From Chloroflexota bacterium (GTDB lineage Bacteria > Chloroflexota > Chloroflexia > JAMDCE01): a stretch of 7,481 nt of DNA. A program made the translations under genes and the position numbers. Under the pieces are notes generated by a model. It was not told where the DNA came from, made no database searches, and saw nothing but the letters and a program-made list of their open reading frames with translations. Positions 1 to 6,876 of the stretch are shown in pieces. The stretch spans positions 1 to 7,481 of the forward strand of contig JAMDCE010000426.1 in assembly GCA_023489135.1 (NCBI GenBank), read 5' to 3'. The first letter of the stretch is position 1, and each line of letters begins with the position of its first letter.

Positions 1-21
1 ACCGGCGTCGTGAACGCTCAT
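1..21 (-). CDS. possible 5' end of a minus-strand gene leaving the window
   Basis: An ATG at 19-21 (minus strand) opens a frame reading MSVHDAG to the window edge. A purine-rich GGGAGGA lies on the minus strand at about 32-38, some 11 bases upstream, which is long for a ribosome binding site but possible. The direction agrees with the operon to the right. Only seven residues are visible, so no function can be given. The opposite strand is also open from 1 to a TGA at 64-66 and could instead be the tail of a plus-strand gene. Neither reading is secure. Confidence 0.2.
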
Positions 22-502
22 CTGCTTTTTGTCCTCCCTGACTTCACTGATGTGAACGACTCGTGACTGCTAAAGCTGGCCAGCGAAGCCGCACTGCGCT
101 CGCACCTCCCGTGTCTACGCATCCACGTATGTCAAGCAGCATAAAGGCCATCGAGGGACCGTGGCAGTAGACGTCTTAAGGAAAGAAAACACTAGCGACG
201 AGAGGGAAGACAGGGTGGGCTTCAGAATTGACTCCAGGGCTGCTGCAGGTCGGCGAGAAATGCAGTTCATACAACGAAGTAGGCTTACCCCAGCGTCTGA
301 TTTCCGCGTCCATTCTTCCCCTCCCGATTCTGGCGCGTTCCACACCTGACCCTGCCCTGTTTCTGAACGGGTGAACGAAGAGTGGTAAAGCCTGCTTAAG
401 GCGAGCGGATACCACAACTTACGGTCACATTCTCACCTAGGCATGTTCAAAGTCAATACCCACGTTTTGACATCCGTGCATAAATGGCTCTGGCTGCCAA
501 CG

Positions 503-528
503 CTCCCCACAAGTGGGCAACTGGGGAG
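503..528. repeat. inverted repeat, 7-bp arms
   Basis: CTCCCCA at 503-509 is the exact reverse complement of TGGGGAG at 522-528, with a 12-base loop. No T-run follows on either strand, so it is not a standard terminator. It lies in the gene-poor region and may be chance. Confidence 0.35.
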
Positions 529-856
529 GCGATCCTGCGGTTCATCACTCCACCTTGCCCGAAAATGGAGCCACCAGCCCAGGGCAGCTCCCATAACTTG
601 AGTTAGGCGCGGATTTCAACTACCTAACAGTGGCTGCGGAGGAAGTCACACTCACCCTCGGCAAGCGTGTTCCCGTGTAGTAACCTAGAGAATAGACCGG
701 CTGTTAACCGCTTTTCTCTCATCGTGCCGTCTTAGACGGGCTAAATGCGCGGACAAGAGGAAGTCTCGAGGGCGCAGCCGTGGCCGCACCTCCTTGGGCA
801 GTGTGCGCTTCATACATGCATGGCGCGAATACTAGCAGAAGCAAGGCTGAAATCGG

Positions 857-874
857 TAGGGGGAAAACCCCCTA
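857..874. repeat. tight inverted repeat, 7-bp arms and AAAA loop
   Basis: TAGGGGG at 857-863 pairs perfectly with CCCCCTA at 868-874 around an AAAA loop. On the plus strand two G.U pairs could extend it. It is a stable GC-rich hairpin but has no U-tract afterwards, so a terminator call is not supported. No gene is near enough to say what it serves. Confidence 0.4.
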
Positions 875-1012
875 TTCTCATGCCAATCTGCTCTCAAGCG
901 ATAGATTGATACTCCTTATCTGGACGAGCGGTTCCTCTAACCAGGGCCAGCGTTTCTTGAGATTACAGGCAATCCGCTGTACCCTCTTCAGCCTTTCTTG
1001 TCTTCCTCTTGA

Positions 1013-1599
1013 TGTTCTGTTCCCCGCAAGCCTCAAGAGAAGAGCCGCGTGACTGGCCCCAAGGCTAAAAAGTCAGATTCAAAGCTGTCATCAACCCTCA
1101 AGGCCGAAATGCGAGCAAAGCACACCGAGTGACCTCGGCGAAAGCGGGCAGCGGGCCCCCCGCAACAAATGCGTGTGGGGAAAAAACTCATCAAGACGGA
1201 TGAAAGTGGATTAGGAGGCTCCCTGATTTGGCCGCTCGTCAAAACTGCAACTAGAACTCCTCAAGGAAGCACGAGATCTGGGCGAAGGGGAAAACGGGAC
1301 CATCGAGCCATACATACTTCTCGGCCACGTTGACCACGCCGGCAATGTTAGTCCCAAAGTGGCGGACGAAAACGCCGATTCGCGTCATCTCTCGTACTCC
1401 TCTGTTCGGGCCAACCCGTTCTTCTCAAGCATCGGCCGTGGATCGACAAGGTGTCTCTCCAGCCCCAGTTCCCCGGCCTCCAGTCCAAGGGCCGACCCAT
1501 AAGCTGAGTGAGACAGACGACGGGTGGACGCAGATTATTGCCGTAGCGCGAAGTGATCTCGCGCTGACGGAGATCCGGGTTGCAATGGCAAGAAAGTAG
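1013..1599 (+). pseudogene. possible decayed plus-strand coding region
   Basis: Three consecutive open stretches read in the same direction and can be joined by two or three lesions. The first runs from 1013 and is lysine-rich (for example KAKKSDSKLSSTLKAEMRAK); it meets a TGA at 1130-1132 and continues in the same frame through an ATG at 1169 (MRVGKKLIKTDESGLGG) to about 1243. Removing one A from the AAAA run at 1241-1244 joins it to a second frame, which begins LQLELLKEARDLGEGENG at 1245, contains PYILLGHVDHAGNV and runs to TAA at 1500-1502. A third frame, open to the TAG after 1599, ends SDLALTEIRVAMARK. The amphipathic, charged composition looks more coding-like than its surroundings, but I do not recognise a family. 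It could be a decayed gene, a sequence-error-broken gene, or coincidence. Confidence 0.25.
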
Positions 1600-1655
1600 T
1601 CGCGTCCTCGAGCGCCAGGCCGGCTCCCTTAAGACGAGCAAAGCGGGCCGGGGAG

Positions 1656-1735
1656 GGGTGGTGGCGAGACCTTGCGTTGCAGAGATCTGCAGATTTCGGG
1701 CGACAAGAGAGCTCGCCAGCAATCGGGTGGTGGCG
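1656..1735. repeat. 11-bp direct repeat pair
   Basis: GGGTGGTGGCG occurs at 1656-1666 and again at 1725-1735, 69 bases apart. It may be a relic of a short duplication or simply GC-rich chance. No element boundaries or transposase fragments flank it. Confidence 0.3.
1682..1697. repeat. near-perfect 16-bp palindrome
   Basis: GAGATCTGCAGATTTC has a perfect 10-bp core (ATCTGCAGAT, 1685-1694) and two further matching outer pairs after one mismatch. Such symmetry suits a dimeric DNA-binding protein, but no gene start or promoter lies beside it, so an operator role is only a possibility. Confidence 0.25.
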
Positions 1736-1836
1736 TGGGCGGCCGAGGCCCCATGGCAGGTCCACCCCTTTACTGTTTGAAGCTGGACCCCGAGGACGCA
1801 ACATACTTGGCGAATAGAGATGTCGAATAGCATAAG

Positions 1837-1861
1837 ACCCTTCCCTTGAGTAAGGATGGGT
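1837..1861 (-). terminator. possible terminator hairpin downstream of the operon
   Basis: On the minus strand the arms ACCCATCCTT and GGGAAGGGT pair over about ten positions with one mismatch and one G.U pair around a short loop. The hairpin starts about 40 bases after the stop of the cytochrome c gene, the last gene of the operon. Only a weak T-rich stretch (TCTTATGCT) follows, so it is a poor intrinsic terminator by the classical rule, but its position fits the end of the transcript. Confidence 0.4.
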
Positions 1862-1881
1862 TAGGCCGTAAAGTCCCCCTG

Positions 1882-1903
1882 GTAGAGGTGTCTCACCTTC
1901 TAC
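1882..1903 (-). terminator. hairpin overlapping the cytochrome c stop codon
   Basis: CACCTTCTAC (1894-1903) pairs with GTAGAGGTG (1882-1890) around a 3-base loop, with one bulged base. On the minus strand the stem begins at the TAG stop of the cytochrome c gene. No U-tract follows; it may act with the hairpin at 1837-1861 as a transcript end or as a 3' RNA-stabilising stem. Confidence 0.35.
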
Positions 1904-2643
1904 TTCATACTGGAAAGGTAACTGACGAGAGCTTGCAAATCGGCCTCCCCAAGAGAACTGGGAGACATGGGCGGCTTAGGATTCCTGAGCCACTGGGTTA
2001 GCCAATCGGCATCCCGCCTAGTGCCAACCTGGGTCAGATCTGGGCCAACGTCGCCGCCCTTGCCGTTGATCTTGTGGCAGCCAACGCACCCTTGACTGCT
2101 AAAAAGTTGTTGGCCATGTTGCACCTCACCCGTCGCAGCCCCTGTAGTCGTCGTAGTTGCTGTAGTCGTCTGTGGCGACTCGCTGCCTGACTCCTTGGGC
2201 TGGAGGGCTGCAGTCGGAGTAGGTGCGGGAGTGGCTTTAGGTGTCGGCGGTGCCGTGGCTTCCCACGATCTAATGAAGGTGACTAGGTCGTCGATCTGAT
2301 CCGGTCGGAGAGGTCCGCCGTTCTCCTCGCCCCAAGCTGGCATCGCCGTTCCCGGCCGTCCATTCTTGATCGTCTTAGCGATAAACTCATTGTCGGCGGC
2401 CTTCAGAAACTCGCTCGAGTTCAGCGTTGGACCATCACCAGGTATTCCCTCTCCGCTCGTGCCGTGGCAGGAAGCGCAACTGTCGGCGAAAACTTCGTTG
2501 CCAAGCTTTGTCTTCTCCTCCGTCAGCCGCTGCGAGGCGGTGGCCATTCGCTGCGGTTCGTAAACGGCGTAAGCCGCCAGCATGACGACGATGACAAGAG
2601 TCAACGAGAATCCCATTATGTACACCTTCTGCAGGTCCAGCAT
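1900..2643 (-). CDS. membrane-anchored diheme cytochrome c of the bc complex
   Basis: A 247-residue electron acceptor for the Rieske protein, probably taking the place of cytochrome c1 or f. One uncleaved N-terminal membrane helix (residues 10-28) anchors it with the rest outside the membrane. Two class I cytochrome c domains follow: CASCH at 56-60 with likely axial Met101 (GTAMPAW), and CVGCH at 186-190 with likely axial Met226 (NPKPPMSP). They are joined by a Pro/Thr/Ala/Ser-rich linker at about 131-172. The ATG at 2641-2643 is preceded by AGGAGGG, about 5 bases away. It is last in the operon, 47 bases after the Rieske gene. Diheme c subunits fused to an anchor are known next to b6-type complexes, for example in heliobacteria. 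Identity as a diheme cytochrome c is sure; its place in the complex is inferred from context. Confidence 0.93.
   Translation of the reverse strand: MLDLQKVYIMGFSLTLVIVVMLAAYAVYEPQRMATASQRLTEEKTKLGNEVFADSCASCHGTSGEGIPGDGPTLNSSEFLKAADNEFIAKTIKNGRPGTAMPAWGEENGGPLRPDQIDDLVTFIRSWEATAPPTPKATPAPTPTAALQPKESGSESPQTTTATTTTTGAATGEVQHGQQLFSSQGCVGCHKINGKGGDVGPDLTQVGTRRDADWLTQWLRNPKPPMSPSSLGEADLQALVSYLSSMK
2142..2170. repeat. short tandem-like repeat in the cytochrome c linker
   Basis: CTGTAGTCGTC occurs at 2142-2152 and 2160-2170 in a run of GTC/GTA/GTT triplets. On the coding strand this gives the Thr-rich part of the linker (TTTATTTTTG) between the two heme domains. It is a likely slippage-prone site that could vary linker length. 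Confidence 0.5.
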
Positions 2644-2690
2644 CGTTCCCTCCTCGCTCAGTTCAGCTTCCTTCCCCGACCACTGCTAAC

Positions 2691-3197
2691 TTAGACCTTA
2701 GTGACCTGCGAAGGATTGAAGGCTTGCCTTTCGGTCGCCGTTCCGGTATCCACGATCAGGCCACCGTTGACAATCTTGATAGGGAAAAGATCCAAAGCTC
2801 TCGGAGCGGGGCCGGAGAGTACCTCCCCCTTTTTGTTGAAAATAGATTGGTGGCATGGACAGTTGAATCGATCTTCCGCGGCGACCCAGGGGACGGTGCA
2901 GCCGAGGTGAGTGCACTTCTGGTAGATGGCCAGGAAGCCTTCCTCCAGGTGGGAAATGTAGAACTTGCCGGCCTTCACATGCGTGATTGAATCTACCGGA
3001 AAGTCCTCTACCTTGCCGGCCGCGAACTGCCCCCCAAAACTGCCGGCTTTAACCACGGGCCAAAGATTGGCCACTGAGAACCCGGCCATCTGGGCCAGAA
3101 ACAGGCCGCTAAGGCCTAACCAGGCGTACTTGAAGAACTCTCGCCGGGCAATCGGGCGTTCTGAGATTAGGTCCGGAAAAAAATCTGTTTTCTCCAT
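2691..3197 (-). CDS. Rieske 2Fe-2S protein of the bc complex
   Basis: A 168-residue high-potential iron-sulphur subunit that takes one electron from quinol at the Qo site and passes it to cytochrome c on the outer face of the membrane. The cluster motifs are complete: C95-T-H97-L-G-C100 and C113-P-C115-H116-Q-S, so the two Cys/two His ligands and the disulphide pair are all present, followed by the usual GPAPRALD segment (129-136). The N-terminus has a Tat-like signal anchor, ARREFFK (R18, R19), followed by a hydrophobic stretch (about 26-45). The ATG is preceded by AGGAGG five bases away. It lies 20 bases after the cytochrome b C-terminal gene. The length is normal for a bacterial b6f/bc Rieske. 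Confidence 0.95.
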   Translation of the reverse strand: MEKTDFFPDLISERPIARREFFKYAWLGLSGLFLAQMAGFSVANLWPVVKAGSFGGQFAAGKVEDFPVDSITHVKAGKFYISHLEEGFLAIYQKCTHLGCTVPWVAAEDRFNCPCHQSIFNKKGEVLSGPAPRALDLFPIKIVNGGLIVDTGTATERQAFNPSQVTKV

Positions 3198-3217
3198 AGT
3201 AGCCTCCTAGCAGCGGT

Positions 3218-3967
3218 CTAGTGCGCTTGGCGTGGGGGCATCGCCCACGGCCAGAAGAACTGCATTCCCGGTCCACGGAAAAGTGTTCCCAGAAGCGTTA
3301 GGATCACCCAGGTGACCATCACTGCTGTGAAAAGGGCCATCATGCCCTCATGCCGCGTTCCCCTGAAGAGCCTGCGAACTATCAGGTACAGAATAGCCAG
3401 TTCCCCGAACATAATCGCCGCTGGTACCGCTCCGTTGATAAGAAGCGGATCGAGGCTGGCAAACCTCTTGGCAAAGGCAACCGACTGCTCAAGGAGTAAC
3501 GTGACAGGGATGATGATGAAGGTGGCAATGGTCGAGAAAATAGTGATCATCTTGCCTCGATAGGAGGTGAACCAAATGCCAACTCCCTCCAAGCTGCCGT
3601 CGACGTAGGGAAGTAGGATCAGCCCCAAGATCACGATGCCCGGAATGATAACGCCCGCAAACATCGGATGCATATGCAGGAGCAATTCCTGAAGATTCAG
3701 GAAGTACCACGGGGCCTTGGCCGGATTCGGCGTCACATCTGAGTTCGCCAACTCCTCCAAAGGAGCATTGCCCAAGAAGGAAAGAATGAGTAGCAGAAAA
3801 ACCGTAGCCATGAAGACAAGGGCTTCCAGGGAAAAAGCGTAGGGAAAGGCCATTACGGTGTCATCTGGCTCCCGCTCCACCACCTGCAAGGGCCCGTCCA
3901 CCAGTTCCATCAAGCCATAGGTCTTGTTCCCGTTTCTCGGCAGGATTTCCTGTATCTCGGCCTTCAT
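3218..3967 (-). CDS. cytochrome b C-terminal subunit (subunit IV-like)
   Basis: About 249 residues carrying the C-terminal helices of cytochrome b and much of the Qo quinol site. The sequence contains [16 protein letters not shown], the counterpart of the PEWY region, here reading A85-P86-W87-Y88, so the catalytic Glu position is Pro. Several hydrophobic segments follow (about 47-66, 102-120, 140-160, 178-198, 210-228); the PetD core has three. A longer frame begins at an ATG at 3980-3982, but that ATG has no ribosome binding site. The ATG at 3965-3967 has GGAGG (3976-3980) eight bases upstream and overlaps the previous stop as ATGA, so I choose it. The N-terminal 40 residues are hydrophilic. 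Non-PEWY Qo motifs are known from menaquinol-using complexes; use of menaquinol here is inferred. Confidence 0.9.
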   Translation of the reverse strand: MKAEIQEILPRNGNKTYGLMELVDGPLQVVEREPDDTVMAFPYAFSLEALVFMATVFLLLILSFLGNAPLEELANSDVTPNPAKAPWYFLNLQELLLHMHPMFAGVIIPGIVILGLILLPYVDGSLEGVGIWFTSYRGKMITIFSTIATFIIIPVTLLLEQSVAFAKRFASLDPLLINGAVPAAIMFGELAILYLIVRRLFRGTRHEGMMALFTAVMVTWVILTLLGTLFRGPGMQFFWPWAMPPRQAH

Positions 3968-4749
3968 GACGGTATCCTCCATTCGTCCACGGGCAATCCG
4001 TGCTCGCCCTGATCCTCTCCCGGTGCCGACAGGCCTCCATCTTTACGAATGCGCCAGAAGTGAACACTTATCAATATGGCCGCCACCATAGGAAGCAAAA
4101 TGATGTGCAAGGTGTAAAATCGGATGAGGGCCGGCTGCCCCACGTCCCTGGCGCCCAAGAGAACGAAGCGGAGTTCCCCGCCTATGAGCGGCGCATAGCC
4201 AGCGATGTTTGTACCGACGGTGACGGCCCAATAAGCCAGTTGATCCCATGGAAGCAGGTACCCGGTGAAGCTAAGAAACAGCGTGACCAGCAGCAGGATA
4301 ACCCCGATGACCCAGTTGAACTCCCTGGGCGGCTTGTAGCCGCCAGTGTAGAAAACGCGCAACATATGTAGGATCACCATAACTACCATGCCGTGCGCCG
4401 ACCAGCGATGCAGATTTCGCATCAGTTGCCCAAAGGGGATGGTAGTTTGAAGATCCTGCATGTTGCCGTAGGCCTGGGTCGTCGCTGGGACGTAATTGAA
4501 CATCAACAAGACCCCGGTCACGGAAAGGATTACGAAGAGATAGAAGCTCGCCAGGCCCATGCCGAAAGTGTAGAAGGGTGAAAGAGTGTGCCTCTTCACC
4601 TTCACAGAGTGAATGTGTAGAAAGACGTTGCTGAAGACCAGGAGCGAGCGGTCGCGTTCATTGTTCGGATAGCCGTGGCGCCAGAAAGAACGCCATGGCC
4701 TGCTATCAGTTATCTTCGTACCCAGGTTCTCAAGAGGTCTTGTGCTCAC
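3964..4749 (-). CDS. cytochrome b6-like N-terminal subunit
   Basis: A 261-residue four-helix diheme cytochrome b that carries both hemes b across the membrane. Heme ligand pairs are H114/H128 (NLHRW ... ILHML, 13 residues between) and H215/H230 (TLHII ... SVHFW, 14 between); the 14-residue spacing is the b6-type pattern. The segment [15 protein letters not shown] (162-176) is the conserved quinone-site region after helix C. The position of the cysteine that binds the extra heme ci in b6f complexes (FYC in cyanobacterial b6) is Thr61 in PFYTFG, so that heme is probably absent. The start is GTG at 4747-4749 with GGAGG five bases upstream; it overlaps the end of the oxidoreductase gene by 20 bases. 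The N-terminal 50 residues before helix A are longer than in plant b6. Confidence 0.93.
   Translation of the reverse strand: MSTRPLENLGTKITDSRPWRSFWRHGYPNNERDRSLLVFSNVFLHIHSVKVKRHTLSPFYTFGMGLASFYLFVILSVTGVLLMFNYVPATTQAYGNMQDLQTTIPFGQLMRNLHRWSAHGMVVMVILHMLRVFYTGGYKPPREFNWVIGVILLLVTLFLSFTGYLLPWDQLAYWAVTVGTNIAGYAPLIGGELRFVLLGARDVGQPALIRFYTLHIILLPMVAAILISVHFWRIRKDGGLSAPGEDQGEHGLPVDEWRIPS
3976..3980 (-). promoter_or_regulatory. ribosome binding site deciding the subunit IV start
   Basis: GGAGG on the minus strand sits eight bases before the ATG at 3965-3967 and inside the last codons of the cytochrome b6 gene. It overlaps the alternative ATG at 3980-3982 so closely that it cannot serve that one. 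With the ATGA stop-start overlap this argues for translational coupling of the two cytochrome b halves. Confidence 0.6.
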
Positions 4750-6805
4750 TTCTCCCTCCTGTCTTCATTCTTTCCGGCGCGCGCTGCAGGCCAGACTCCT
4801 CAAAGGTTAGGTCCTCCACGAAGTGGAAGGCTTCCATAGTGATGGCGTCGACGGGGCAGCGGATCTGACAGAGGGCACAGCGCACGCACCGGGACTCATC
4901 CTTGATCATCGCCATATTCCCCGATAGAGGGTTAAACTTGGGGCCCCCCTCCTGCACGTCCGCCAGGGCGAAACCATACCGATTCCGAACCACTTCCGAG
5001 AGCCGCAAATCCCCTGTGATCCTGTTCAGTCTAACCAGCCTGAGACAGTTGGAGGGGCAGGCATCCACACAGAGGCCACAGAGAATGCACTTGCTTCCGT
5101 CGAAGATCGTCTGAACGTGACACTTGAGACAGCGCTGGCCCTGCTCTACGGCTTGCTCCTCGGCGTAGCCCAACTCTACCTCCGAGATGCCGATGCGCCG
5201 TTCCAGCGGCAGATTCGGCACCTTCCTTCGCTTGGTAGTCAGGTATTTGGAGTAGAGGTAATCCTCTGGCTTCACTACGGTCATTCGCCCGCGCTTGACC
5301 ACTCTAAGTCGCCGGCCCTGCAGGTAGGAATGGATGGAGCGCGCCGCTCGCTGACCATCCGCAACGGCGTCGATGAGAATCCGGGGACCAAAGGCCGCAT
5401 CACCGCCAGCGTAGATTCCCGGGGCCGTCGTCGCCAGACTCTCCCGGTCCACGGCGACCGTCCCCTGGCGCGTGATCTCAATCCCATCCTGCTCTTGGAT
5501 AAATGAGAAATCTGGCGCCTGGCCGATGGCCATTATCACTGTATCACAAGGCAAGACAGACTCGGTCGCTGGTAGGAAGGTGGGATTGAAGCGACCATCG
5601 CTATCAAAGACCGAAGCTACGCGAATCGTCTCCAGGCCGGCCACCCTTCCGGCGTCTCCAGTGATTCTCTTGGGACCGCGGCGAGTATGAAGGATAATGC
5701 CTTCCTCCAATCCCTCTTCGATCTCCACCTCCGGCGCGGGCATTTCCTCCCGGGACTCCAGGCAGATCATATGGACCTCTTTGGCCCCTCTACGGAGCGC
5801 CATCCTGGCCACTTCTACCGCCGAAGTCAGGTCTTCATCGGTAGCCGGCGATTGGATCGCTTCGAGACGGCGTACCGAACGGGCAACGTCAAAGGCCACC
5901 GGCCCCCCGCCGATTACCGTTACTCTATCCCCCAACTCCACGCGGTAACCCAGGTTGACGTTCAGCAGAAAATAGACGGCCCTGAGCACGCCATCCAGTT
6001 CCACACCGTCGATCCGCAGATCGCGACTCTTATGGGCCCCAATGGCGATGAAAACGGCCTCGAAGCCAGATTCTCGTAAATCTGTCAGGCCGAGAGAAGG
6101 GCCAACCCGAGTGTTCAGCCTCAATTCCACCCCCATGTCCAGGATGGTCTGGATCTCCAGATTCAAGATATCCCGAGGGAGTCGATACTCGGGAATACCG
6201 AGGCGCATCATACCTCCGGCTACCGGCGACGCCTCGAAGACCGTCACCTCGTAGCCGAGGATGGCCAGATCATGAGCACAACTTAGCCCGGCTGGTCCCG
6301 CCCCAAGCACCGCCACTTTCGTGGCTCGCGGGTCGCGGCTCGACCCGTTCCCGCCTCTCTCCTGGAGCTTGCGCAGGGCCGCACGGCTCTGGGCCGTACC
6401 GTGGTTCCCCGGCCACTGGTCGACTACCCGCCTCTCCTCTATCATGGGAGCATCGTCAAAGCTCTCTCTGACCTTTGGCAAATGCCTCCTAGATTCGACA
6501 CCGTGCCGTTCCGTCACAAAACGCTTAAGGGCTCGAATGGCTACGGCCTCGTCGATTTCTCCCCTGCGGCAGGCACCCGCGGCCTCGCAAGGAGCGTTGC
6601 AAACTCTTCCACAAACGGAGACGAAAGGATTGGCCTCCCGAGCAATGAGATAGGCCTTTTCGTATTCCCCTGCGGCGATGGCGGTGACATATCCCCTTGA
6701 GTCAGTTCTAACGGGGCAAGCTGATTGGCACCTGACCAACTTCTGATAGTATTCGACATCAGGGACAAGCACGTTGAATCGTGTAGCAGAAGCTTCTTCG
6801 CTCAT
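4730..6805 (-). CDS. FAD/NAD(P) and 4Fe-4S oxidoreductase, GltD-like with C-terminal ferredoxin clusters
   Basis: About 691 residues from ATG 6803-6805. The N-terminal Fe-S domain is of the GltD/dihydropyrimidine dehydrogenase type: C26-x3-C30-P and C65, C69, C73, C79 in [10 protein letters not shown]...C, ending in RALKRFVTE. Next is an FAD-binding fold with GAGPAG (168-173), then an NAD(P)-binding fold with GGGPVAFD (299-306), and GIYAGGDA (463-470) closing the FAD site. The C-terminus holds two ferredoxin-type motifs: C573-x2-C576-x2-C579-x3-C583-P (with C587 nearby) and C640-x2-C643-x2-C646-x3-C650-P. There is no signal peptide or membrane helix, so it is cytoplasmic. An open frame continues upstream to a TTG at 6880 overlapping the previous stop, but those 25 residues are non-conserved in style and the TTG has a GGAGG 13 bases away; GAGGG lies 10 bases before the ATG. 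It probably exchanges electrons between NAD(P)H or ferredoxin and the bc complex; substrate and direction are unknown. Confidence 0.88.
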   Translation of the reverse strand: MSEEASATRFNVLVPDVEYYQKLVRCQSACPVRTDSRGYVTAIAAGEYEKAYLIAREANPFVSVCGRVCNAPCEAAGACRRGEIDEAVAIRALKRFVTERHGVESRRHLPKVRESFDDAPMIEERRVVDQWPGNHGTAQSRAALRKLQERGGNGSSRDPRATKVAVLGAGPAGLSCAHDLAILGYEVTVFEASPVAGGMMRLGIPEYRLPRDILNLEIQTILDMGVELRLNTRVGPSLGLTDLRESGFEAVFIAIGAHKSRDLRIDGVELDGVLRAVYFLLNVNLGYRVELGDRVTVIGGGPVAFDVARSVRRLEAIQSPATDEDLTSAVEVARMALRRGAKEVHMICLESREEMPAPEVEIEEGLEEGIILHTRRGPKRITGDAGRVAGLETIRVASVFDSDGRFNPTFLPATESVLPCDTVIMAIGQAPDFSFIQEQDGIEITRQGTVAVDRESLATTAPGIYAGGDAAFGPRILIDAVADGQRAARSIHSYLQGRRLRVVKRGRMTVVKPEDYLYSKYLTTKRRKVPNLPLERRIGISEVELGYAEEQAVEQGQRCLKCHVQTIFDGSKCILCGLCVDACPSNCLRLVRLNRITGDLRLSEVVRNRYGFALADVQEGGPKFNPLSGNMAMIKDESRCVRCALCQIRCPVDAITMEAFHFVEDLTFEESGLQRAPERMKTGGRSEHKTS

Positions 6806-6876
6806 TTGACAGCGTCCCTCATCTTCCTCCGCATTGGCACCGTCTAATCCGTGCGCTGGAAGCCGTTCGATTTGCT

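Larger units (their letters stand above)
67..1836. other. gene-poor region
   Basis: About 1.77 kb with no open frame that I can defend as an intact gene. The longest frame (about 160 codons on the minus strand, 1348-1833) is rich in Arg, Pro, Cys and Trp, has no recognisable motif and looks like antisense noise. No tRNA, rRNA or CRISPR pattern was seen. It contains short inverted repeats at 503-528 and 857-874, a palindrome at 1682-1697, an 11-bp direct repeat at 1656/1725, and one stretch that looks like a decayed plus-strand gene (1013-1599), each listed separately. It could be decayed accessory DNA or an unannotated non-coding region. Confidence 0.5.

Noticed and set aside
1..66. A plus-strand frame open from the edge to TGA at 64-66, as a possible gene tail.
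   Set aside because: Only 21 codons are visible and the opposite strand has an ATG with a purine-rich site; the evidence does not favour it.
115..417. A 100-codon minus-strand open frame at the left side.
   Set aside because: Composition is untypical of a protein (many Ser, Arg and Cys without pattern), no ribosome site of note, and other frames overlap it equally well.
780..1052. A 90-codon plus-strand open frame.
   Set aside because: No recognisable motif or ribosome binding site, and the tight hairpin at 857-874 lies within it; not distinguishable from chance.
1348..1833. A 161-codon minus-strand open frame.
   Set aside because: Arg/Pro/Trp/Cys-rich composition, no motif and no good ribosome binding site; it overlaps a more coding-like plus-strand stretch and looks like an antisense shadow.
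5116..5130. CLKCH in the flavoprotein matches the heme c motif CxxCH.
   Set aside because: The protein has no export signal and the cysteines precede the ferredoxin motifs; they are more likely Fe-S or structural residues of this cytoplasmic family.
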